From positions 487,617-513,456 of the forward strand of contig JH720357.1 of the NCBI GenBank assembly GCA_000231825.2: a stretch of DNA of 25,840 nt, written 5' to 3'. The notes beneath the pieces are model-generated. The model did not search any database. It saw nothing but the letters and a program-made list of their open reading frames with translations, and was not told where the DNA came from. Below, piece by piece: positions 1 through 12,100 of this stretch. Made by a program: the position numbers and the translations under genes. How positions within the stretch are numbered: position 1 is the first letter of the stretch; every line of letters starts with the position of its first letter. Source of the stretch: Tetrahymena elliotti 4EA. Lineage: Eukaryota > Ciliophora > Oligohymenophorea > Hymenostomatida > Tetrahymenidae.

Positions 1-329
1 TTTAGGAATTAAGATAAAAAAAAGCTTAATTAAAATTGTAAAATAAGTAGAAAAAATACAAAAAATAAAAAAATTTAATAGAAAAAAGAGCTGAATTAAA
101 TTAGAGTTTTCTTTTTAATTTTGGAAAATCAATAGAAAATTTTTACTAGAATTATTTACTCCTTAAAGAAAAATTAAGATTCTGATAAAGCTTAGAATTA
201 TAATTAAATTGATTTTGTAAGTGAACAATAAAACATAAATGTATGATTAAATAATAAAAAATATTTTTTTGATCATATAGGTATTAATAGAATTGGTAAG
301 AATATTTTAACTCAGAAAATACTAAACTA
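1..329. other. AT-rich 3' flank, no gene seen
   Basis: This is the stretch downstream of the stop codon of the KBP-like gene, up to the window edge. It is almost entirely A/T with homopolymer runs. I see no frame with recognisable protein sequence on either strand, no tRNA-like element and no clear repeat. It probably contains the 3' UTR of the neighbouring gene. Confidence 0.6.
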
Positions 330-2045
330 TCATGAGTGGTTGACTTTATCTATTTTGCTTGGTAACAATTCACACATTTCGTTACACATTTTAAGTTCTT
401 AAGAGAATATTCCATCTAATGCTCCGAATTTGGTAACTTCTTCTTTGATGTATTTTGAAATCCATTTATAAGTGTTAAGAGATTTTGTGAGCATTTCAAC
501 CTTATCTTTCTTTTCAGCTCTGTATAACTTGGAGTATATTTTAGCATTATTAAACTTAGCGTTTACAATAGAGTGGTAGTAACTAGTGTTTTTCTCAGCA
601 TCTTTATCATCCAATAAAATTTATGCAATTTATTCAAAGAACTCTATACATTTTTCTCCTTAATTATTCATTTCTTTAATCTTACTTTGTTTGGGAGGCT
701 TACTAGAATTTACAAATAACTCATTAAAATTAATGTTAAACATATCATGATAAATTTCAGACAGTTCAACAAGAATCTTTTACCATGTTTCAATATAAGC
801 TTTAGGGTTAAGCTCTTTGTAAATAGGTTCAAGCAATTGTGCTCTCTTTTCAAGCATAGCAAGGACTAGTTAAAAGTTATCTTCTAATTCAATAAGTTAT
901 TTGTAAAGAGAACTTTAGTCATCAATAATTTAAATATGTTCAGTTACAAATCCATCTAATCTGAAATATTCAAGAGCTCTCTTTAATTAAGTGTTTGATT
1001 GACGGAAAATGCTCTTGATTTCTTCCATATTCTTAGCTACCTTTAAGTTTGGGAATGGCACTATAGTTACTGAATCAAAGAAAAGATTATTGTTGTTAAT
1101 AATCTTTGGAAAGTTTTACATTTCTTAATCTTTATTTTCGCTTTTGAGTGCTTTAACATTATAAGTCATATAATCAAGCATCATATGTCCAAGACTCATT
1201 TAGAAAGTAGCTCTTAATTTTCTCTTTTTTCCTTCAGGAATCAAAGATTCACCAACAAGAAGAAGATATTGAGCTTAGGCGAAATTTCCTATTCCTTGAT
1301 AGTATTCTGCTAAACTAATGCAATTTACACAAAAGTCTTTCAATTCATATGTATTTGTAGCATGCTAACGTTTCATAGTCTCACCACAATATTAAGCAGC
1401 TTATTCACGACGTCCTAATTTAGTATAAGCTTATGCTAGATAAAACAAAGTGTGAGTGTATAGAGATTCTGTCTTTGCAGGACATACTCCTCCTTCATAA
1501 AGATATTGAAAACGTTATGTTTCAGAATTTTTAAATGATGAAGTAATATTGACAATAGTCTTAGGTTTCTTTCCATCTACTTCTTAACAGTCAGGTAAAG
1601 AAAGCAAGTTAGTATAAAGTTCTTTGCTTTTACCTAAAAATGCTAAACCCATTTCATTTTCATCTCTATTAATGCAGAGAAGTCCATAGATATTATAAAG
1701 TTCTTGCAAATAGTTAAAATATTGACGCATATCTTCATACTAAAGCTATTAAAAGAGTTCTAAAGCTTGTCTATAAAAACCTTCAGCTAAACCATTTTCT
1801 TCAGTTTCTGAAAAGTTTTCACCTAATTTCATCTTGATAATTGATTGGCATATTTTTTTATATTCTGCTCTAAATTAACTTTCACCATCAAAAAAGTGAT
1901 GCTTTAATAGATTCTATAAAATCTCACGGGCTTTGTACTTATTATCATAAGGAGCTGTTTCGGGAGATGGTAAATTGAAGAAGTAATCTGATTCTTCTAA
2001 CTTTTACTAAAATTCTATTTTCAAAAACTATTCTTCTGCGTTCAT
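330..2045 (-). CDS. KIFBP: KIF-binding protein (KBP) homologue
   Basis: Reading with TAA/TAG as glutamine gives one uninterrupted 571-residue protein from ATG at 2045 to TGA at 332-330, with no intron. The animal family is about 620 residues. KBP is a cytoplasmic alpha-helical TPR-like protein that binds kinesin motor domains (KIF1, KIF15 and others) and blocks microtubule binding. The helical repeats are visible throughout, for example the stretches with YLAQAYTKLGRREQAAQYCG and YYQGIGNFAQAQYLLLVGES. The C-terminal signature region (about residues 465-550) contains SYYHSIVNAKFNNAKIYSKL followed by a Y-K-W-I-S-K-Y segment, as in the KBP C-terminal family. No signal peptide or membrane segment is seen. 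The upstream gene, on the same strand, ends 479 nt away, so this is probably an independent transcription unit. The family call is from remembered sequence character, not a search. The alternative is another TPR-like protein. Confidence 0.8.
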
Positions 2046-2524
2046 TTTAATTACTGCTAATGTTTTTTTCTGAAATTATAAATTTTGTAGAATATCTTAT
2101 TTTTTGTAATTTAAAAAATCAAAAATTTATTTATCTGCAATATTTATTAAACTATTCACATCTTAAATCATATATTTAAATTATTTATTTATTTTCTTTT
2201 TTTGATTTCAATTTAAACTCTTCTTTTTTTCTATTAGAAATTTATATTTAAAATTTACTCTCTCTTCTATATTCATTCTAATTACCTTAGTTTTATTATT
2301 TATTTTAAAATATTTCTATTATATTCTTTTTACATTTATATTTATTTAAAGATTTAATTATGAAGATAATAAACCAACTAAAAACAAATGTTAACATTTA
2401 TTTTAATATATAAAAATAATTGGAAATATTATTAAGATTTAAATTAAGATTTGTAATCTAAATTTAAAAATTTATTAAGATTAATTAACTTTTCATTTAT
2501 TGAAGGGTAAAAAATATTTTTTTA
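2046..2524. other. Intergenic spacer
   Basis: This is the 479-nt AT-rich gap between the TGA of the first paralogue and the ATG of the KBP-like gene, both on the minus strand. It should hold the 3' UTR of one and the promoter and 5' UTR of the other. It has long T and A tracts; I recognise no gene, RNA or defined motif. Confidence 0.6.
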
Positions 2525-5500
2525 TCAAACTTATTTAATTAATACAGGTTGAGAAATTTATGCATTTATTAAATTCTTTTAAGATAATATTTTTTTTTAA
2601 TCATTTAATTTCATTTATTGCTCTTTTTCACTTTAAGCTATTCCTGTTTCTTAAATATTTTATTTCACTTTTTTTTTCAATCTTTTTTTTTTTATTCTTG
2701 AATAAATAGGAGTAATAATATTTTCTAAAATAAAATTAATTAAAAAAATGCAATTATAAATTGTCAAAACTATTGATGAGGAAAATCCAAGCACCAAATA
2801 ATTATCTACACTATTTTTATCTAAGACAACGCTTGAAGAAAAAAATTAATAGTTAAATTGTAAAATAATTATCATCAAGACCCAAACAGCTGATAGTAAG
2901 ATATCTCCTAAAACATTTGCTATCTACATAGATAAGTATTTATATGGTTTTATTAACATTGTTAAAACAGCAGTCAGTATGTTTAAGATACAACCAAAGA
3001 TGCAAATAACTTTAGGATAATCAACTAAAATAAATACTAATAAGATTATTACTAATTTTTTAAATTCGATAACAAAATAGATGTTTTTTACTAAGTAACT
3101 TTAATCTTTTTCATTTTTTAATTTTTCAAAAAATACTTCTAATTTATCCTTATTTTTCTCAAAGTTTGAAGAATTGTAAGTAGTATAAAATTTATAACTT
3201 GAATATGTTAAAAATAAACTCATAACAATAGCTATGTAAAAACTCCATCTTATTATGTAATCATACTAGTTTACTCCTGAAAATTAGATGCCTATTGAAA
3301 GTATTAAAATTAAAAAGTTTACTTCATTTTCCACACTTATTCTTTTAATTAAGATAACAAACAGCTTTTCAAATGATTTTTGATTATTTTTTATCTTTAA
3401 AAATTAAAAAAGTGTTAACAAAAGGAGGATAAAGGCATATTTCAAAAGAATCATTTAGCTATTTACAATAATAGAATTGCTAAATCCAAGTTTTTATAGC
3501 CTTTCATATCCAGCAGAATGAACATAACTATTTAAATTAAGTCCAAACAAAGTAAAATCATTTTAAACTGTATCAAACTAATTTTCTGGTGCATTTCTAA
3601 AAACAAATTTTGCAAATTAGCTTAAAAATTAAAACAAATTTGGTGGCATTTGTATATTCAAAAGAATAAATATTGATGTAGGTTAAATTGAGCTAAGTAT
3701 GTAGAATAAAATTTAAAACTAGCTTGCTAAATTGACTACCATTTAATTTGCTGGAATATTTACTAATTCAACAGTCATAGAAGTTTTCAAAAAGTAAGGA
3801 CCTATATCAAATTAGTATGGCTTCTATGAATAGATAGGATTTAGTACAGATTTTAAGTCATTTGTCTAGAAGATTTTTGTTTGTTAAAATAATAAAAAAC
3901 CAAAAGTCTTCTAAATATTTTATAGCAATTCAATATGTAAAATTATTTTTTTATCATTCTAAATCGTTACACTTTTAATACTATAATCAGTGTTGTTAAC
4001 TCTGCTTATATTTAATTCAAACAAGCTATTAATCCCATACTAATTGATGATCTCCTCAATTTAATTAATTTATTAATCAAATTGTATGGTAATATGGTAT
4101 GCATTATTTGAAAAAGAATTAGAGAAACTAGCCTTAATGTAGTCATTTTATTCTAGAACCTAAAATTCAACACATTTTTATTATTTATCATCAAAGTAAA
4201 ATCCATCTTCACATTTTTAACAAAATTCCTTATTATTAATTTGATCATCATAGTAGCCACTCTTACAGATACAATGAGGTGGAAAAACTCTATCTCCCCT
4301 ACATAATAAACATTGATTATTTTTATCACAATTAAGGCATTTATTAGGACATATTCGAAGTAAACAAGAGTTTGAAACTTAGTCAGATTTATCATTTAAA
4401 TACAAAGCCGGATCACAATTACACAAAGGAGGATTTATTCTTCCTTGACTACAAGAAAGACAATAAAAAGGAGTGTATTGACAAGTTTGACATTGAACAC
4501 TGCATTCTATATTTTAATAAATAAATTTATAGTGCTTTTAATTTTTGAAGAGTAATTACTTTAACAATTTAAATTGCTGTCAATATAATAATCGGTTTAT
4601 TTACATTAACAGCTTGGAGGATTTTAATTGTTTCCTTTGCATTCCAAGCAATTATCTTAATTAAATTCACATGTTTTACACAAAGCAGAGCAGCCTTGTT
4701 AATGATTTAATTTTAGAATAATTAAATGATATATGAATATATTTTAAATAAAAATTACTTTTGCATGTTTAGGATGTCTAATCTAAAAACATTCCATCAG
4801 GACAAGAACAATTTTTAGATAGAATCATTTAGTTATCAATACATTAAATACAGACCTTAATATTTATATCTATATTTTTGCAATTAGGTAAAATAATCCC
4901 TGAATTCTGGCACACCATATTGTAAATATTGTAAAAATTCATAGGCTAATTTGACTGTATACTTTAATTACAATCAGTTTAAGGAATTGTGGATCCACTT
5001 TTAGTTAAAGCATATCCTTTTTTAGGATAAATACAAATCATATTCTCTCTATTGATATATACAAAACAAGGATCTTCATTATTATAGCTAACATAATAAT
5101 ACCCACCTAGATAAACTTAAAGTGTTGTATAATAAAAAACTACATCATTGGGATAAGAGGTTCTTTTTTTTAGCATAATATCATAAAATTAGGGAAGTTT
5201 TTATGATTGAGGGATTTCTAATTCAATTTCATCTTCAATATAATTTAACACAATATTAAACCTTGCCAAAATTAGTTGATCTGAATAATTTAAGTATGAA
5301 ACCTTTAGTACTTAATAGATAAGAAAAGATAAAAAACTTTAAACAAACAGTAAATAATAAATTACTGAGAATATTAGGCTTCTAAAAATATAAAAAGGCT
5401 TTGGTGAACTTTTTGCATACACCTTCTTTTAAAGTGCATATTTCTAGATAAAATAAATAGTCAAGATAAAAAGATTTTGCAACAACTTTAAAAATGTGAT

Positions 5501-8303
5501 TTTTCTTACTGATAATCCTTATTATTTCAAAGTCTAAATTTCCACACTATGCATAATTTGTAATACTAAAGGATATTTTAATAACAAAAGGAACTTAATT
5601 AAGCTTTTAGTTTATATCAAATATTCCTTCAATAGATTTAAATAAAAATCCTTTTATTTCATCAAATGGTTCATTTCCAGAGAAAGGTATAGGTTGCTAA
5701 CTAAAAGTAATTGAAGGATCAATCTTATTAATAATAAAAGATTAATTTTTCTAGATTTATTCCTTGTAATCAAAAAAATCAAAGTCTAAAATCATCTTTA
5801 AATCTTCTTCTGAAAAATTTTGCAAAATATTTTTAAAAGACCTCATGCTTAAATCACCTATTTAAAAAAAATAACTTAAGTGAATAGAATCATTTATCAA
5901 AACAATTTAATTTTAATTAAAAAAATACCATTTATTATCCAGTTATTTGTACCTATTTTTCCACATAAAGGATAGCTATTCAGGAATATTGGAGATTAAA
6001 TACCAATTACCAAATATGGATCATCTAAATTATTTTTAATGATGTTTTTTATATCAGCTTAATAAATAGAATTTTGCTCATTTTATTATTTAACTATTAA
6101 GTTAACTCCCAAATAATCATAGTAAAATCCTATCCAAATATCAGTTTAAACTTGGATACTAGCTCTAATTAAAATTTATTTGTTAGAATCAACAAATTAA
6201 AGTTCTATCAGTTAATAGCTATTCACATAAGAAATTAGGGAAAATATATGTTAGTTTGAATTTTTCAAGTAACAAATAGTATAGATATCATTAATTTATT
6301 TATTCACAATATTCAAATTAAAACTCATTGAGAAAAAAAAAGAGTCTGAGTAATGGCCTATTTTAAGAGCCTGGTCTCTTATGGAATATTTTTATTCATC
6401 ATAAACATTTGTTTTTGAGCAAATTATTTGACTAAGGTCTATTTGAAATTTTTAATTTTGATGATTTTTTATTTTCATGTAGTTCATAACACATTTTGTT
6501 TCATCATTAAAACTTTTTTGATCACATTTTCCTTTTTTAATAAAAATAAATAAATAAATTTTCCTTTTAGTAGATTCAATGAAAAAGTACCACCGTAGCT
6601 TAAGATTTTATAAGAATCACATGAACTTGCATCTGAACATGTTTTACAGTATGAAAGACAGTTGACACATTTTTATTTTTATTAATCAAAGTATTGTCCT
6701 AATGGACAGGTACATTGATTTTTAAAAAACCTATCTCTTCCTGTATTTGATCCATTGTCACATAACCCTAACTCAGGAATGAAAGAACAAGAGTTAAACT
6801 TTGAATTTGCTAAATTTTGATATGAATTTTTGCAGGTTGGAATACATTAATTTTATTCAGATTATTCTAAGAAATCTGTAGGATTCTTACAATAAAGACA
6901 TTCTATGGTATTAAGCTTTAAGATACAATCATCACACTATTAAAAAAATCCTCCATAATAAAATTTAACTTACCCAAATTAAATATATCTATTTGTAATT
7001 TAATTAATAGTCTAAGTCATATTTGCCAACCAAAAAAGGAATTGCTAATACTTGAATTCAAAGTCCAAAGAAAATGTAGAAATTAGAACTCCATCAATAT
7101 AAAAAAATCTTATTAATTTATTAAATTTTTGTTGAATTATAACTATAATATTATGCCATATATTTAGGTCTAACTAGTAAAAAAATCCAATATTTTCTTT
7201 AGAATTTTTATCAACAAATAAATCATAAAGATTAGAATTTACATCAAATCCTATACTATAAAATTTAGGAAATTATTCTTAATAATTTTCATCATAAAAA
7301 TAGGAGTAAATTTATAATATTTGTTATTGCGAGTACTGATCACTTTGAGTAGCAAATAAATCAAATTTTATTACAAAACCTTATTTTTCTTAGAAGTCTA
7401 AAATTGAAAGAAAGTAAATTGAGCTTTAGGATTTGAATTTATAATATGGATAATTAAGGATGAAATTCTAATTTTTGTAAAATGTGTAACACATTTTAAA
7501 ATCGTTATTCAAATTATACAAATAATCATTTGATGATGCCATAAAAAAGTCAAAATGTAGATGTAGCTTAGGGAGCATAAACATTTCAAATTAAGATAAT
7601 TCTAGAGAAAATCCTTGTTTTGAATCATTTGCTAACCCTATAAAAGCTAAAACCTAAATTAATTAAACAAATATTTGAAATAGATAAAAGATTAATTAAG
7701 GATTACCTATTTAGATACTGAGCAAGATCGACTATATGGGAAATAGCTTTTTTATCCATAAAAATATTAAAAATTTAAGTTATCGAATGTATTAAAATTA
7801 GATGAAGCTATTAGGCTTTGGGTAATATAGTTATCCTACTCACAAATAATAGTATAGTAGATAAAACTTTAATTACTAATCTAATCTTATAAATTCATTC
7901 CTATCCTAACAAAAAACCATTTATCTTGTAAATATGCTTTTAATTACTAAGATATATCATAAGGAGTTAAATCTTAATTGAAGATAGAGCATTAGATCTG
8001 CATTTTAACAGGATTGTAAACAATTTTAATAATATTTTATGTATCGCTATTCCTAGATTGAATAAGTAAGTAATTTTAATCTGATTTCCCTATCAAACGA
8101 TACCATGCAGTAGTTGTAATCTAAAATATATTTACCTACTAATCTTACAATAGCGCTAATCCCTATTCTTATTAATATACTTGCAATTATTCACAACTAT
8201 AATATGAGAGAGTAGATAATATTGGTATCATTTGTGGGCAAGAAGCTTTCACAATATAAATTTGTAAAAGAATCGTATTCAAAATAAGATATATCAACTT
8301 CAT
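2525..8303 (-). CDS. LamG-like/Cys-rich 7-TM surface protein, paralogue A
   Basis: Seven exons (8303-7707, 7653-6591, 6531-5929, 5857-5366, 5310-4759, 4694-4560, 4506-2525) join to 1808 codons including TGA. All introns are GT..AG, 53-71 nt; the first is phase 0 and the other five phase 1. The start is set by a signal peptide, MKLIYLILNTILLQIYIVKA. A laminin-G/concanavalin-like domain lies about residues 215-430, with the typical W-H-N then F-Y-I-D-G-V-L pattern. A first cysteine-rich block follows at about 430-555. Two further beta-rich, lectin-fold-like regions span about 560-960. A second block of furin/IGFBP-like cysteine repeats lies at about 1060-1250. Seven hydrophobic segments lie about 1490-1745, including a KPYKYL loop before segment 6, then a lysine-rich cytoplasmic tail. 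I infer a plasma-membrane receptor or adhesin with a large ectodomain. The family is not named with certainty, and no enzyme motif was seen. Confidence 0.85.
5311..5365 (-). other. Intron 4 of paralogue A (55 nt)
   Basis: The 5' end GTAATTTATT and the 3' end ATTAAG bound a phase-1 intron. Its position was fixed by aligning the protein with paralogue B: both read ...N-I-L before the junction and resume with a similar L-(K/E)-V stretch. It is singled out because the orthologous intron of paralogue B is ten times longer. A 58-nt intron starting 68 nt further upstream in the transcript also restores the frame, but it would delete residues that are conserved in B. Confidence 0.75.
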
Positions 8304-9196
8304 TTTCCTTTTACAATACTAATTTTTCTTTATTACAGTGGTTTAATACTCTACTTAATTTGATTTCTATCTTTAAATTAGAATCTCAAAATTTAATATC
8401 ATACATACATATCATAAAAAATTAATTTAAGAAGATTAGATAATTGAAAATAAATTTCATACAAATAAATATACTTTGTATTGTAATTATTAATTGATAT
8501 GTAACAGGAACAAAAAATTTCTGCTCATCAGAAGAAAATTGTAGAAAATAGCAAAAAAAAGATAAATGAGTAAAGTAACAATAAAACTGAACATTCAGAT
8601 GAATTACTTTTTGGTATAATTATAATAGATTGGTTTTAATAATAAATCCTATTTTATAAGATTATTCTTATTGCTTGAATGACTGATAGTAAATCCCTTA
8701 AAATAATATATTTTTTAGAAAAGCTTAATTAGAGTTTTTCTAATTTTTCCTAAAAATATTTTTAACAGGGGCAAAAATAAAGAATAAAAAGAATTTGTTT
8801 GCTTATTATTTTTTTAAATTATATAAAAGCAGCTTAGTTCATTTTTTATTTTAAAAATATAAAATGCTTTGATATTTTAAGAATTTTAAGAGATCCCCCT
8901 TTTAAAAGATAAAAATTACATTTTGATCATCTTTTAGTCTACTACGAGTTTGGGTGGAAGGGGTGGGTTGGTAAGGATTAAAGAGGATTTATGGTAATAA
9001 ATATTAAAAATGATAAAAATATTTTAAAGGTTTAATTTGAAATATTTTTTTTTAAGGTAATACAAAGAAAGATTGTGATGAATTCAAAACATTCTAATCT
9101 TTTTTAAATTTAGAATTAAAAATAAATTATCTGAAATAAATTTAATTAGATATAAATAAAGATAATTTAAAACAAAAAATGATTAAATTATCTTTT
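8304..9196. other. 893-nt intergenic spacer with G-rich patch
   Basis: This lies between the stop of paralogue B and the ATG of paralogue A, both minus strand. Most of it is very AT-rich with no protein-like frame. The exception is about 8890-8997, which contains a C5 run at 8895-8899 and a G-rich stretch at 8952-8971. It should carry the 3' UTR of B and the promoter of A. No RNA-gene consensus was recognised. Confidence 0.55.
8952..8971 (+). other. G-rich patch, possible quadruplex
   Basis: The sequence GGGTGGAAGGGGTGGGTTGG has five closely spaced G runs inside otherwise very AT-rich DNA. It lies about 650 nt upstream of the ATG of paralogue A and about 230 nt past the stop of paralogue B. 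Such runs can fold into a two-tetrad or mixed G-quadruplex on the plus strand. This is a sequence pattern only; function is unknown. Confidence 0.4.
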
Positions 9197-12100
9197 TCAA
9201 ATCTAAATAATACTTTTGTTTTTTAAATTCTTTGATAAATATTTTTTTTTTGAGAGCCATTTTTTTTTAATTGTTAAGTAAAGAGGTATTAAAATACTCT
9301 AAAAGAGTAAATCAATTAAATAAATGCCATTAAATATAGTTAATATTATCTAAGCATAATAACCTAGGTTCAAATAATAATTAATATTACTTATTTCTAA
9401 AATCACTTCTGATTTATATTCATTATTGAAATTAATTATCATAACCATTAATACCCAAATAGCTGATTATAATATATCTCCCATCATAGATATCATAGAT
9501 ATATAAAGATACCTGTAAGGTCTAAAATACCCTGTTAAAAAAGTTGTCAACATGTTTAAAATACAACCTGTTATGCACATAATTTTAGGATATCCAGTAA
9601 GAAAGAAGATAAGTAAGGTAATTATAAATTATTTTGCCTAGTTTAAAAAATAAATATTTTTAGCTAAATATTTTAAGCTTTTAATATCGCTCAGTTTCTG
9701 ATAAAATATTTCTAATTTATTTTTGTTTTGCTCAAATTTTAAAGAATTATAGTTTGTATAGAACCATAAATTTGTATAAATTAAAAATAAAGTCATTAGA
9801 ATAGCTAGGTAAAAACTCCATCTTTATAAATACTCATATTAATTTATTAACGAAAACTAAATGCAAATTGAAAGAGTTAGCATTAATAGATTAACTTCAT
9901 TTTCTATACTTATTCTTTTAATAAATATTTCTTAGACTTTTTCATATTTTACTTAATTTTTTTTTACTCCAATAAAGTATATTATGAGTAATATTAGAAC
10001 AATAAATACATATTTAGAAATAATCATCAAGCAATTTACGAAAATTGATTTACTAAATCCAAGTCTTTTAAAATTTTCTAACTCAACTAATTCTACATAA
10101 TCATTTATGTTATATCCAAAAATATTAAAATCTTTTTAAACACTATCAAGCTAACTTTCTGGTAAACTTTTAAAAACAAATTTAGCAAATTATCTTAAAA
10201 ATTAATACAAATTAGGTGGAATTGGTATATTTAAAAGTATGAACATCGATGTAGGCTAAATAGAGTTAAGGATATAGAACAAAACTTGAAACGAGCTCAC
10301 TATTTCTACAATTTATTAGTTTGTAGGTATGTTTCCAAGTAAAAGTGTCTAAGAATCCATTAAATAGTAAGGACCAACATCAAACTAAAATGGTCTATAA
10401 CTATATATTTCATTTAGCACATAATTTGATTAATCACTTTGAAAGACTTTAGTTATCTTAAATATTAAACTAGATGTAGTTTTTTAAAAACTTTATAGTA
10501 AATCTATAAATAATGTAAGCTATTTTCTATCTGAAGAAACAGAGAAAGTCTGCATTTTATAAAAAGTAGAATTAACCTAACTAATATATAATTTAAATAA
10601 ATTATTAACACCATATTGTTTGATTATACTCTCTAATTAATTAATTTCTTTATCAAACTAAATGATTATTTAATATTAGTCATTCCTAAATTAAACTGTA
10701 AAATTAGCATCAAAATAATAAATTTCTAGCTATTTTTAATAAACCAATAATGGAACACATTTTTATTACAATTAATTAAAATAGTAACCATCTTAGCATT
10801 TTTAACACAACTCTTACTTAAATATTGGATCATCAAAATAATTATCACTACACATACAATAAGGGGGTATTGTTCTATCTCCTCTACATTAAATACATTC
10901 ATTATCTTTATTACAAGCAAGGCATTTATGAGGACATTTTTTTGGTTGACACGTATTTGTTAAAGGTTCAAAAAAGGTGTTTAGAAATAAATCAGGATTA
11001 CAGTAGCACATGGGTGGGTTTATTCTTCCTTCACTACAACTTAAGCAATAATTTGAATTTTGATTACAAGAATTGCATTATGAGCTACATTCTATTTTAA
11101 CAAAAATAAATTTTAAGCTCTAATTAAGTCTAATTACAGATTAAAAATTTTTAAAAATAACAAAAAGATACTTTAGCAGTTTTAGTCTGAATCAACAAAA
11201 TAATTAGACTAAGTACAATCACACTAAGGAGGACTTTAATTAGTTCCTTTACATTCTAAGCAATTATCTTAATTTTCTTCACAAGTTTTACATTTCAGAG
11301 AGCAATCTTTTTTAAAAGTAATGAATGAGAATGTTAGAAATAATAAAAAGAAAAGTAAATTACTTGAGCAAATTTATTATTTAAGATTGAAATACATTCC
11401 ATCAGGACATTTACAATTTTATAATAGAATCATTTGACCGTCAATACATTAAGTACACTACATACTATTAATATCTATGTTTTTACAATTAGGTAAAATT
11501 ATTCCTGAATTCTAGCAGATCATAGTGTAAACATTATAAAAATATAAAGGTTAATTTGACTGAATATTTTTGTTACAATCAATTGAAGGAATAACAGAAC
11601 CACCTTCTATAAGGACATATCCTTACTTTGGATAGATACAAAACAAATTCTCTCTATTGATATATACAAAGCAAGGATCTTAATTATCATAGCTAACATA
11701 ATAGAATCCACCAAGATAAACTTAAAGTGTTGAATAATAAACATTTGGGTCATCAAAAAATTCATAAGTTCCACCTAAAATTATATCATAAAATAATAGA
11801 GAGTTGACAAATTAATTCTATGGAACTTATAGTTCAATTTCATCTTAGATATAATTGAGAATGATTCTTAACTTAATAGAGATTAGATTTTCTGAATATT
11901 TCAAAGATTATACTTCTAATACTAATTTTGATAAAAATTACTTTATTTAAATCAATCAAAAAAATTAATTATTAAATTGAATTTAAGTCAAAGGTAAAAA
12001 TTGACTTCGTGTGGTGAATAAAAATTGCATAAAGCGAAATTTTTAACATACCTTCCCTTTGTCATTGAAAAATTATTTGATATTTAACTGTCTTTATGAA

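Noticed and set aside
4153..4395. 80-codon minus-strand frame, with a similar one at 10726-10920
   Set aside because: Both are out-of-frame shadows of the second cysteine-rich block of paralogues A and B; they resemble each other only because the underlying coding sequence is duplicated.
5366..5433. Alternative 58-nt intron starting GTGTATGC in paralogue A
   Set aside because: It restores frame, but would remove a V-C-K-K-F segment that matches Y-C-Q-K-F in paralogue B; the 55-nt intron at 5311-5365 fits both genes.
10825..11100. 91-codon plus-strand frame
   Set aside because: It lies antisense to exon 7 of paralogue B, has no protein-like character, and the minus-strand Cys-rich frame is clearly the real one.
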